Source: Gemmatimonadota bacterium
Lineage (GTDB): Bacteria > Latescibacterota > UBA2968
Direction: 5' to 3'
DNA: 64,000 nt
Assembly (NCBI GenBank): GCA_009838845.1
Contig: VXRD01000029.1
Coordinates: forward strand, 24,226 to 88,225
Shown: positions 16,630 to 24,580 of the stretch, piece after piece
Layout of the letters: each line of letters begins with the position of its first letter
How positions within the stretch are numbered: position 1 is the first letter of the stretch
Translations under genes and position numbers: made by a program
The notes under the pieces: generated by a model
Databases searched by the model: none
What the model saw: only the letters and a program-made list of their open reading frames with translations
Told to the model about the DNA's origin: nothing

Positions 16630-18114
16630 ATGGATAGAATTAGAATAATGGCATCGCTGTTTATTCTCGCGACTTTTACGATTTCCGTAGCGTTTGCTGC
16701 CGATTCCGAGAAGGATTCTGGTATGAATTGCGACATGTTCAATATTGAAGAGATTCTGGACGAAAGTACGCTGGATATAAAGACGTTGGAAGATTGGCAC
16801 ACGGACAAGCCGACAGGCACGACGCGACAGAAGCTAATCGAAATCAACGTCGCCGAATGGTGGCCTGGACAAGATTATCGGATTCCAGTGCGCATGATTG
16901 TGCCGCTCGAAGGTAAAGCAAAGGGCTTTCATATCACAGGAGGAAGTCCATATGAAGCACTGATGAAAGATTCGAAACCAAACGCCTTTCAGGCAAAACT
17001 GTTAGCCAATGGCGTTGGCATTGTCAGGACTGTTGTCAAGGTGTTCAATCAGATCCCGGGAAAACAGGGACTGGAACAAGAGATGGGGCAATTGTTTCTG
17101 AAAGACCTTAACCCGCGATACACGACGGTCTGGATTTGGTCGATGACTTTAATGCGGGCTGTAACCGCCGCGTATGCGGAAACCGATCATTTTGAAAAAG
17201 GCAAAGTGGCCGGCTCAGGCGGCTCCAAGAACGGCATATCGCCTGCTACCGCCTTGATTAATGACGAGCGTTTTACCGCGACATGCTCCAATAGAGCCTT
17301 TGCTTACTATTCTCCGACTCGAAGATTCGACAAGGAAGAGATGGATAACGTGCGAGCGGCAAACAAAGCATTCTTTGAGGCTGTCAAGGCAGGCAATGTC
17401 GATTTAAACAAACAACGCGCGCGTTGGTATCAAGCCAATATGGTGGGATCAAAGAGGAGTCTGCATGAACTTGCGTTGAAAGCGGGAAGATCCTGGGACG
17501 AAATACACCACCTGGCAGATTGCATTCTTAGCAGATTGTGTGTGACAGAGAATTGGGATCGGCTAACGGAGCGAGGCGTCGATATGCTTTTTCAGCCGGG
17601 AACACATGACTACGTTGCATTTGACATTCTTTGGGGCGCGCGAAATCATCCTCAGTTGCCAGTCTATTACGAACCCAGTGGTGGACACAGACAAACACCG
17701 CATAGCGCGGCAGCAAAAAATAATCAGAATCTCAATGCCTTCCTCTGGAATCACTTCTTTGGCGGCGAGCCTTTGCTACAGCCTCCGAAGTCAAATTATA
17801 CAATCTCCAAGGACAAACTAAGTGTCAGCGTGAGTTTTAATGAAGGACCTCAGCCGAAAAGTGGACGCATATGGTGGATCTACGATCGCGCTCCGGCAGG
17901 TTCCGCCCCATTCTTGCACGAGCAAATCCCCGCAGACCAATGGATGGAGATGGAATATGATGCAAAGACTGGCGTATGGACGGCAGCCATACCGTTAAAG
18001 GAGGGGTTTTCTCGGATCGATTTCTTTAGCAATCATGGACGAGAGGTTAACGGCTACAAGCAGTATCTTTCATGCCCTTATACCCGAGTGGAACTTTCGC
18101 CATCTCAGCATTGA
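16630..18114 (+). CDS. Secreted PhoPQ-related alpha/beta hydrolase, copy 1
   Basis: 494 aa with a signal peptide (~1-23, ending AFAAD) and AAGGAG before the ATG. It resembles PhoPQ-activated pathogenicity-related proteins (PF10142) and acetyl-esterase-like hydrolases: WIWSMTLMRAVTAA precedes the nucleophile elbow GSGGS199KNG, with Asp in GTHDYV and His in GGHRQTPH as the likely triad. The last ~100 residues form a beta-rich domain. The export signal fits de-esterification of polysaccharide outside the cytoplasm. It is closely similar over its whole length to the copy at 21489; at the 3' half some stretches are identical at DNA level, so duplication or gene conversion is recent. Confidence 0.75.
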   Translation: MDRIRIMASLFILATFTISVAFAADSEKDSGMNCDMFNIEEILDESTLDIKTLEDWHTDKPTGTTRQKLIEINVAEWWPGQDYRIPVRMIVPLEGKAKGFHITGGSPYEALMKDSKPNAFQAKLLANGVGIVRTVVKVFNQIPGKQGLEQEMGQLFLKDLNPRYTTVWIWSMTLMRAVTAAYAETDHFEKGKVAGSGGSKNGISPATALINDERFTATCSNRAFAYYSPTRRFDKEEMDNVRAANKAFFEAVKAGNVDLNKQRARWYQANMVGSKRSLHELALKAGRSWDEIHHLADCILSRLCVTENWDRLTERGVDMLFQPGTHDYVAFDILWGARNHPQLPVYYEPSGGHRQTPHSAAAKNNQNLNAFLWNHFFGGEPLLQPPKSNYTISKDKLSVSVSFNEGPQPKSGRIWWIYDRAPAGSAPFLHEQIPADQWMEMEYDAKTGVWTAAIPLKEGFSRIDFFSNHGREVNGYKQYLSCPYTRVELSPSQH

Positions 18115-18181
18115 TGGCTAAGGTGAAGCAAATGGGATCATTGGGGTTGCGCGTTCGTTTTCCTAAAAATTATGGCAAATC

Positions 18182-18307
18182 CTACCAGTCTACAACCGAT
18201 CCATCATCGAGATCGTAACTGGTGCTGCGGGGCCGGGGTTCGCCAACCTGTGCCATGAGTTTATCTTCATCGATGCTAATACCCAAACCAGGCTCAGTTG
18301 GTATTGT
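18182..18307 (-). pseudogene. Enolase-superfamily (mandelate racemase-like) C-terminal remnant
   Basis: On the minus strand codons from 18307 to the stop at 18184-18182 read TIPTEPGLGISIDEDKL followed by a tail ending SVVDW, the usual end of mandelate racemase/galactonate-dehydratase-type proteins. No body precedes it: a ribosome-binding site (18324-18319) and ATG (18311) lie immediately upstream in another frame, so a start has been joined to an end. Confidence 0.7.
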
Positions 18308-18445
18308 TCATCTGTTAGACTCCTGACTGATTGATTTTCTCCAAATGAAAAAACTGGTTTTACTGATGTGATTCCACCGTATTGAATCGTAAACTTCCAG
18401 TCCCATATTGTGCTCCTCCAATCAGGTGGTTTTAGTTTTTTGCAT
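18308..18445 (-). other. Two successive vestigial gene starts behind the toroid lyase
   Basis: Minus strand, downstream of the gene ending at 18483. AGGGAAG and ATG at 18445 give a 7-codon ORF ending at 18422. GGAGGAG and ATG at 18406 give a 32-codon ORF ending at 18308, which I do not recognise. The third start, at 18311, leads into the enolase remnant. The spacing of good ribosome-binding sites suggests a decayed operon tail. Nothing else is seen in 18115-18482. Confidence 0.45.
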
Positions 18446-18482
18446 GGTCACTTCCCTATTTCTCTGTAAGTTGAAATTGTAT

Positions 18483-20045
18483 TTATTTTTCACCTATTTC
18501 AGTTTCGCCAACACGATCCTGAGGATTTATCACCATCCATAAACGCAGCACATTTTCCATTAATTCTGGGCCACCTGTTATGGCTTCATAATGTTCACTT
18601 TGGTTTGATGCTTTTGGCAGAGGGGATTGATCACTCAGAAAAGTTTCTACCGATAAGTCCATATACGTTTTTGCTTTGCTTAAAAAACGTTCTGCCCCTG
18701 TTAATTCATACGCACTCATCATCATATTAAATATGCTGGAATAATTGCTGGGATAAAGTACTGCTGACGGCGGAGGATCTTCGTTGTAATAGGCATTCAC
18801 CGCTTTCATAAAAAGGATTCTATAGCCTTCAATACCTGTTAGTTTATACCGCGCATAACATTTGTTTGCCTGCTCGGTACTTCCCGATCCCACCCCATAA
18901 CCAGCCGACCACATTTCAGTCCAGGCATCCGTTCCAGTACTTGACCTCCGAAAATTCCCCGGTACAAGGGTCATAAGATTAGCAGATTCAAGAAATCCTT
19001 TTCCGCCTTTTGACGGATCGTGATCAAAACTTAAATACAAAGAATCTGTTCCTTCTGACAATTTCTTCATCCTATTTGCAAGGTCTGCGGGCATAAAATC
19101 CTTTGCGCGATAGAGATTGGATGCCAGATTCATACTTTGTTTCAAAGAATATTGCTCAGGAAAATCTGATGCATATAAGATCGCACCTTTATCGGTTGTA
19201 TTTCGCTCATAATAATTCAATACGGTTTCAATGGCGGTTAAAAAAACTTCTTTGCCAGTTTCCCGATATGCTTTTGTCCAAACATAGATATAATTGCCGC
19301 CATGTGCGGGAAAAGCTCTTCCTTTTCCAGGACTATGCGTGTCATAACTGGCATGTCGGCTAAACTCGCCCGCTTCTGGTCCTTCGTGCGCATAAATCTG
19401 GTGTTCCCATAATCCCAGTGCAAACTTTTCAGCAGCTTCCGGATTAAATTCCCACACCTTGTCCCAATAATTGAAAATTTTGTACTCGTGTGTCAAAGAT
19501 CGAGTACCCATTTTAATAGGCGCCTCTGTAAAAAAATCCCAACCGATGTGTTCTCCCCAGGCCATAAATCCCGTTTCAGGACTTTGGCAGTTGGCAAAAA
19601 ACCATTTGATTGCTTTATCCGCTTCCCGTGCATACTTGTCATCTCCTGTGATTTCCGTCAAGTGATAAAGTATGCTGTATAAACCATTATCTTTTGACGT
19701 ATTTGAACCACGCCAAGTGCGATCGCCATTGCGGATACCTTTGGGTGCATCGGGAGGATTTTCGCGATATACATTTCCGGTTTCCCGGTTAAGCGTTGTG
19801 GCAAAAAGGGGCGAATGTTCTTTTCCGTAACGGTCGCGCCCGCGGGTAATCATATAATCGGCATAAGCCTTTACTATGAGAAAGTATTTAGCACCTTCCG
19901 ATTTTGACAAATCAATCGTGCTCAAATCTTTGGCTGGCAGCTCGGTGGGGCTTTGGGCCGCGACGTTGCCCGAGGTCAAAGCCAATAGCAATGCAATGGT
20001 CAGACCCCTGCCTATCTTCGCACCTTTGAATGGTCTTGCTTTCAT
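18483..20045 (-). CDS. Secreted alpha/alpha-toroid polysaccharide-active protein
   Basis: 520 aa; ATG at 20045 follows AGGAGG on the minus strand. Signal peptide ~1-31 (LTIALLLALTSGNVAAQSP). The mature part is a helical toroid with GFMAWGEHIGWDFF, AFPAHGGNYIYVW and repeated DKYAREADKAIKWFF-type helices. It is related to the protein at 57853-59271 (PWGEHAYWH, DFPRHGGFYIFDW). Such folds host glycoside hydrolases and lyases of the pectate/uronate type, but I cannot name the family. It is divergent from a PhyH gene across a 267-base control region. The operon downstream of it seems to have decayed (18182-18445). Confidence 0.7.
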   Translation of the reverse strand: MKARPFKGAKIGRGLTIALLLALTSGNVAAQSPTELPAKDLSTIDLSKSEGAKYFLIVKAYADYMITRGRDRYGKEHSPLFATTLNRETGNVYRENPPDAPKGIRNGDRTWRGSNTSKDNGLYSILYHLTEITGDDKYAREADKAIKWFFANCQSPETGFMAWGEHIGWDFFTEAPIKMGTRSLTHEYKIFNYWDKVWEFNPEAAEKFALGLWEHQIYAHEGPEAGEFSRHASYDTHSPGKGRAFPAHGGNYIYVWTKAYRETGKEVFLTAIETVLNYYERNTTDKGAILYASDFPEQYSLKQSMNLASNLYRAKDFMPADLANRMKKLSEGTDSLYLSFDHDPSKGGKGFLESANLMTLVPGNFRRSSTGTDAWTEMWSAGYGVGSGSTEQANKCYARYKLTGIEGYRILFMKAVNAYYNEDPPPSAVLYPSNYSSIFNMMMSAYELTGAERFLSKAKTYMDLSVETFLSDQSPLPKASNQSEHYEAITGGPELMENVLRLWMVINPQDRVGETEIGEK

Positions 20046-20227
20046 CTTTCTTCCTCCTCAATGCATTTGAAATCACCAAAACTACTGCTGGTGTCCAGGG
20101 GCAGGATCCGGATGCATACTACAACAAGGGACGGACATGAAGCAAGCGAATTTGTTCAGGGTGATTTCCGAGCAAAATTCCAAATAACATACATCGCCTT
20201 CCGTAAGTACCTGTCTTTTAAGAATTG
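20046..20227. other. Divergent intergenic region
   Basis: Holds the start context of the minus-strand toroid gene. On the plus strand a short run at about 20087-20143 reads DPDAYYNKGRT before a stop and may be the tail of a lost gene; the match is too short to name. The promoter and repeats next to the PhyH gene are listed separately. Confidence 0.3.
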
Positions 20228-20256
20228 TTGAAATCCAACTCTTTTTTTTGTACAAT
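20228..20256 (+). promoter_or_regulatory. Promoter of the PhyH gene at 20313
   Basis: TTGAAA (20228-20233), 17-base spacer, TACAAT (20251-20256). The -10 box lies in the first copy of a tandem 25-bp repeat; the predicted start point falls inside the first palindrome. Confidence 0.6.
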
Positions 20257-20299
20257 GGTTCAGTATTGAAGTTCGTACAATGGTTCAATATTGAAGAAA
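20250..20299 (+). repeat. Tandem 25-bp operator-like repeat
   Basis: Two adjacent 25-bp copies (20250-20274, 20275-20299) differing at a few positions. Each contains a 12-bp palindrome: TTCAGTATTGAA (20259-20270, one mismatch) and TTCAATATTGAA (20284-20295, perfect). They lie just downstream of the -10 box, the usual place for repressor binding. Confidence 0.65.
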
Positions 20300-20312
20300 G
20301 AGGGCTTATTCC

Positions 20313-21407
20313 ATGAATACAGCATTGGCAGCACTGAGTACAGAAGAGATCCAACAATTTATTACGAACGGATTCCTCGTGAAACGAAAGATCCTCGACC
20401 CCAAACTTTGTGCTGCTGCACGAGATAGGTTGTGGGCAGGAAACACTTCAAGTCATTTGCGCCGAGACGACCCTCAAACCTGGCTAAACGGTGTCCCGGA
20501 GGCAGATCGTCAAAGCACCCCTGATGGCATGAATGATCGCACCGGTGACCACGGCTGGCGATTGCGTGAACTCTCTGGCGACGAGGACCTGATCAACTTG
20601 CTTCCACGCCGTGTATTCCCGTGGTTTGAGCAACTTCTCGGCGAAGGTGAAGTTGTGACACCAGAGGTAACTTCCTCCGCGGCCGATCCAGATCCGCGTG
20701 GAAGTCGGTTGCGTGGTTGGCCAGTCTGGGGTGGCAAGGAGTTGCGCGGTATGTATTGCGTGTTGCCGAGAGAGCGTCCGAGCGACTCACCTGCTCTGGC
20801 GGATGCCGTCCGTGCCGGTGCACACATTGATCCCGAGCCGGTGCATCTGGTGGCGAGCGCATACGTTGACCAGGTTCCCAAGGGTGGAGGTGGCATTGCT
20901 CTCTTTCCCGGCAGTCATCGCTTGCTCTACGAAGCAGAGCCGGATTCCGCAGACCTCGCTCGCTATTCAATTCTACATTCGCCCCATCCGGAAAGCGGCG
21001 CTGCGGCATTCGTGCTGCCGCAGCCCCCAGGTCTCAAGGACGCACTCGCCGACATTGAGCCCTTTGAATTTTTTGGTGACGAGGGCGATGTGGTTTTGTG
21101 GCACGGACGCATGTTCCACTCGGCAACGCGGAACTACAGCAATCCTCCGCAGATTCGACAGATGATTCTTTATGATGCTTACAAAAAATCTGTATATGAC
21201 AGAGTATATAACGGCCGTTATGTCAAAGGGCCACGACCATCGCCACCGCCCAACGTGAGAAAACTCCACGAACTTGAACTTGGGCCAGAAGTTCCCCCGC
21301 CAGAGCCTCGCCCGGAAGGTCCGGGGCTTTGGGATGATTGGAGCGAGGCTGTTCGCACGGTTGCAGCTTCTTTCGCATCGAGGCCATCGGCGAGACGGAG
21401 CGCCTGA
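20313..21407 (+). CDS. Phytanoyl-CoA dioxygenase-like (PhyH) oxygenase, long form
   Basis: 364 aa, longer than the other PhyH proteins here because of a ~100-residue insert before the metal site. Fe(II) ligands H171-I-D173 (AGAHIDPEP) and H269 (GRMFHSATRN); LFPGSHR turn. The C-terminal ~60 residues are Pro/Arg-rich and end in a frame that overlaps, out of register, a leftover tail of another PhyH gene (21397-21426), so the 3' end may be a recombination joint. It is expressed from the repeat-bearing promoter and followed by the second PhoPQ-related hydrolase. Confidence 0.85.
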   Translation: MNTALAALSTEEIQQFITNGFLVKRKILDPKLCAAARDRLWAGNTSSHLRRDDPQTWLNGVPEADRQSTPDGMNDRTGDHGWRLRELSGDEDLINLLPRRVFPWFEQLLGEGEVVTPEVTSSAADPDPRGSRLRGWPVWGGKELRGMYCVLPRERPSDSPALADAVRAGAHIDPEPVHLVASAYVDQVPKGGGGIALFPGSHRLLYEAEPDSADLARYSILHSPHPESGAAAFVLPQPPGLKDALADIEPFEFFGDEGDVVLWHGRMFHSATRNYSNPPQIRQMILYDAYKKSVYDRVYNGRYVKGPRPSPPPNVRKLHELELGPEVPPPEPRPEGPGLWDDWSEAVRTVAASFASRPSARRSA

Positions 21408-21426
21408 AATCAGGCCGGTTGTCTAA
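21397..21426 (+). pseudogene. PhyH gene tail remnant
   Basis: In the frame GAPEIRPVV-stop this 30-base run repeats the end of the PhyH gene at 10883-11728, but it overlaps the end of a different PhyH gene in another frame. The downstream bases TAAGAGACAGC resemble TAGAGACAGC after the PhyH gene at 15864-16610. Confidence 0.6.
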
Positions 21427-21488
21427 GAGACAGCCTGGAACCAAAATAGGTCTTAGCGAGCCACACCAAATCTGCAAAGGAGAAGGCA

Positions 21489-22958
21489 ATGGATAGAATT
21501 AGAATAATGGCATCGCTGGTTATTCTCGCGACTTTTACGATTTCCGTAGCGTTTGCTGCCGATTCTGAGAAGGATTCTGGTATGAATTGCGACATGTTCA
21601 ATAGTGAAGAGATTCTGGACGAAAGCACGCTGGATATAAAGACGTTGAAGGACTGGCATGTAGATGAGGTGACAGGCACGACGCGACAAAAGCTCATCGA
21701 AATCAATGTCGCCGAATGGTGGCCGGGACAAGATTATCGGATCCCGGTGCGTATGATTGTGCCGCTCGAAGGCAAGGCGAAGGGCTTTAGCATTACGGGA
21801 GCCAATCCCTATGAGACGTTGATGAAAGACTCGCGCCCAACCGACTTTCAGGCAAAACTGCTGGCAGGTGGCGTTGGCCTCGTTAAGACGCACGTCAAGG
21901 CGTTTAGGCAGATTCCGGGGAAACAGGGTTTGGAGCAAAAAATGATGCGCAGGTTCATGAAAGACCTGAATCCTCGATACACGACTCTCTGGATTTGGTC
22001 GATGACCTTAATGCGGGCAACCACCGCGGCGTATGCGGAAACCGACTACTTCGAAAAAGGCAAAGTGGCCGGTTCGGGCAGCTCCAAGAACGGCATGTCG
22101 CCTGCGGTCGCCTTGATACATGACGAGCGTTTTACCGCGACATGCTCCAACCATGCGTTTGCTTACTTTTCGCCGACTCGAAGAGCCGACAGGGAAGCAA
22201 CGGCGAAAGCTGAAGAGGCAAACAAAGCATTCTTTGAGGCTGTAAAGGCCGGCGATATCGACCTGGATCCAAAACGCGCCAAATTGTATCAAGGCGTTAT
22301 GGTGGGATCTGAGCGCAGTATGGGTAAGATGGCGCTGAAAATGGGGAAATCCCTGGACGATATGCAAAGCTTTGCGGATCGCTTACGGCCCGGGGTGAGC
22401 GTTACGGAGAATTGGGATCGTCTGATGGAGCGCGGCGTTGATATTCTTTTTCAGCCGGGAACGCATGACTATGTCGCCTACGATATTCTCTGGGGAGCGC
22501 AAAACCATCCCCAGTTGCCTGTCTATTACGAACCTAACGGTGGGCACTCGCAAACGCCGCATGTCGCTGCTGCAAAGGACGAACAGAATAAAGACGCCTT
22601 CCTCTGGCATCACTTCTTTGGTGGCGAGCCTTTGCTACAGCCTCCGAAGTCAAATTATACAATCTCCAAGGACAAACTAAGTGTCAGCGTGCGTTTTAAT
22701 GAAGGACCTCAGCCGATAAACGGACGCATATGGTGGATCTATGATCGCGCTCCGGCAGGTTCCGCCCCATTCTTGCACGGGCAAATCCCCGCAGACCAAT
22801 GGATGGATATGGAACGCGATGCAAAGACTGGTGCCTGGACTGCAACCATACCGTTAAAGGAAGGGTTTTCCCAGATCGATTTCTTCAGCAATCATGGACG
22901 AGAGGTTAACGGCTACAAGCAGTATATTTCAAGCCCCTATACCCAGGTGAAACGCTGA
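21489..22958 (+). CDS. Secreted PhoPQ-related alpha/beta hydrolase, copy 2
   Basis: 489 aa; signal peptide ~1-23. The same AAGGAGAAGGCA leader precedes the ATG as in copy 1. Nucleophile in GSGSS199KNG, Asp in GTHDYVAYD, His in GGHSQTPH. Divergence from copy 1 is concentrated in ~200-330, the likely lid or substrate region, while the 5' end and the stretch from about 22620 onwards are almost unchanged. This suggests divergence in specificity with conversion of the flanks. Family as for copy 1; ester substrate unknown. Confidence 0.75.
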   Translation: MDRIRIMASLVILATFTISVAFAADSEKDSGMNCDMFNSEEILDESTLDIKTLKDWHVDEVTGTTRQKLIEINVAEWWPGQDYRIPVRMIVPLEGKAKGFSITGANPYETLMKDSRPTDFQAKLLAGGVGLVKTHVKAFRQIPGKQGLEQKMMRRFMKDLNPRYTTLWIWSMTLMRATTAAYAETDYFEKGKVAGSGSSKNGMSPAVALIHDERFTATCSNHAFAYFSPTRRADREATAKAEEANKAFFEAVKAGDIDLDPKRAKLYQGVMVGSERSMGKMALKMGKSLDDMQSFADRLRPGVSVTENWDRLMERGVDILFQPGTHDYVAYDILWGAQNHPQLPVYYEPNGGHSQTPHVAAAKDEQNKDAFLWHHFFGGEPLLQPPKSNYTISKDKLSVSVRFNEGPQPINGRIWWIYDRAPAGSAPFLHGQIPADQWMDMERDAKTGAWTATIPLKEGFSQIDFFSNHGREVNGYKQYISSPYTQVKR

Positions 22959-23013
22959 GCTGATGGATTTGCGACCCAATTTGGCATAGGATTTTCATAT
23001 TGCAATCAAGAGA

Positions 23014-23055
23014 AAATAGAAGCGAACCATGGTCTGGTTACCTGACCATATAGAT
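23014..23055. repeat. Dispersed 42-bp leader repeat with palindrome, copy 2
   Basis: AAATAGAAGCGAACCA, T, GGTCTGGTTACCTGACC (23031-23047), ATATAGA. It lies 15 bases before the ATG of the next sulfatase, the same relation as copy 1 has to a PhyH gene, suggesting shared control or a shared mobile leader. Confidence 0.6.
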
Positions 23056-23069
23056 TACGGAGAACCAAA

Positions 23070-24551
23070 ATGAACGATGATCAATTGAACCGTCCGAGCA
23101 ACATTTTATACATCTTCACCGACGATCAGAGCTTTCGGTCTGTGAGTTGCTACCCCGAGGCGCATTCGTGGATCAGTACGCCAAACATCGATCGTCTCGC
23201 CCATGAGGGGATGCGTTTTTCCAACTGCTATACCAGTGCCTGGTGTGCGCCTTCACGCGCCACGTACCTGACCGGAAAATTGCCGCATGGCGTGATGAGC
23301 ATGCACCTGCCCTCGAGCTACCCAAACTATGTCCGCGATCCAGACCAGTGTCCGTACTGGCTCGAGAATCTCCGCGAGAACGGTTGGTACACAGGCATCG
23401 TCGGCAAATGGCACACAGGTCCCGATCACGGTCACGGTCGGTACTGGGATTTTTCTGCCATCTGGGACCACAGCCAACCCGAAAAATATGGGCCCTATTA
23501 TGTCAATCAAAATATGAGTATCAACGGGGGGCCGCCGGAACCGGTTGGCGGCTATTCTACCGATAACTACACGGAGTATGCACTTGAATTTCTCCGCGGA
23601 CGAGCAGAAGAACCGGATAAGCCCTGGCATCTCTGGCTGTGCTATGACGCAGTACACGGCCCCTGGAAAGTGGCTGACCGCCATCTCCAGGACTATCCAG
23701 ATGTTTCCCAGGTCCCCACGCCAGAAGACATCTATCCGCCGCGCCCGACCAAGGCGACACATATGCGGGACTATGGTGTTTGGCGCGAGGGAGATCAGGG
23801 CCAACCGGTAGGCATCCGGGATGGACGGACACTCACCGATTGGGAACAACAATACAACCGGGGCGTGCGCGCACTGGATGAAGGGGTTGGCAGGGTGATC
23901 GGCGCCATAGAGGAGATGGAGCAGTTGGATGATACCCTGGTCGTCTTTACGTCGGACCAGGGATTTGCCTGGGGACAGCACGGCTTTCGACTCAAGGTGG
24001 CGCCCTATGATGCCAATATCAAAGCGCCGATGATCATGCGGCTGCCGGGACGGATTCCTGCAGGCACAGTATGCGATGTGCCAATCGGCGGCCAGGATAT
24101 CCCGCCTACCTTTCTCTCGTTGATCGGCATGGAACAACCCTGGAAGATGCACGGGGAGGACCTGACACCATTGCTCTCCGATCCCAACGCCGAATGGGAT
24201 CGCCCGCTGCTGATGGAGTGTACGGGTCATTATTTTGGAGAAGATACCGATGTCGGCTGTGGCGAGCCAATAGGCAATCCGCCTATCCCCTGGTGGGTAT
24301 CTCTGTGCACGGGAAAGTACAAATATATCCGCTGGCTCGTCCCCGGGGAGATCGAAGAGATGTACGATCTCGAGAATGACCCCGAGGAACTGGAAAACCT
24401 CGCTTTGGAATCCGATCACCACGAGTTGCTCGCCCAACTTCGGCAAGGGACGATTGATGAGCTTCGACGCACGGACGCGGGAATGGTCGATAACCTGCCA
24501 CCAATCAAGGTAATGACCAGAGAGCAGCTTCTCGGCGGGGCTGACAGGTAA
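23070..24551 (+). CDS. Sulfatase (S1 family)
   Basis: 493 aa, CGGAG upstream of the ATG. Formylglycine motif C59-A-P-S-R63 (SAWCAPSRATYLTG); D18-D19 metal site; VFTSDQGFAWGQHG replaces the usual SDHG, so Q stands in the His position, as in some S1 subfamilies; later K in FRLKVAP. GKWHTGPDHGHGR is unusually His-rich. No signal peptide. It is the first of a run of sulfatases in the same direction with short spacers. Substrate unknown. Confidence 0.87.
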   Translation: MNDDQLNRPSNILYIFTDDQSFRSVSCYPEAHSWISTPNIDRLAHEGMRFSNCYTSAWCAPSRATYLTGKLPHGVMSMHLPSSYPNYVRDPDQCPYWLENLRENGWYTGIVGKWHTGPDHGHGRYWDFSAIWDHSQPEKYGPYYVNQNMSINGGPPEPVGGYSTDNYTEYALEFLRGRAEEPDKPWHLWLCYDAVHGPWKVADRHLQDYPDVSQVPTPEDIYPPRPTKATHMRDYGVWREGDQGQPVGIRDGRTLTDWEQQYNRGVRALDEGVGRVIGAIEEMEQLDDTLVVFTSDQGFAWGQHGFRLKVAPYDANIKAPMIMRLPGRIPAGTVCDVPIGGQDIPPTFLSLIGMEQPWKMHGEDLTPLLSDPNAEWDRPLLMECTGHYFGEDTDVGCGEPIGNPPIPWWVSLCTGKYKYIRWLVPGEIEEMYDLENDPEELENLALESDHHELLAQLRQGTIDELRRTDAGMVDNLPPIKVMTREQLLGGADR

Positions 24552-24580
24552 CAATGCGGGGATTGGAGCGGGTGATCATT

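Noticed and set aside
23253..24554. Minus-strand open frame of 433 codons
   Set aside because: Antisense shadow of the sulfatase at 23070; composition is His/Ile/Arg-rich without motif or ribosome-binding site.
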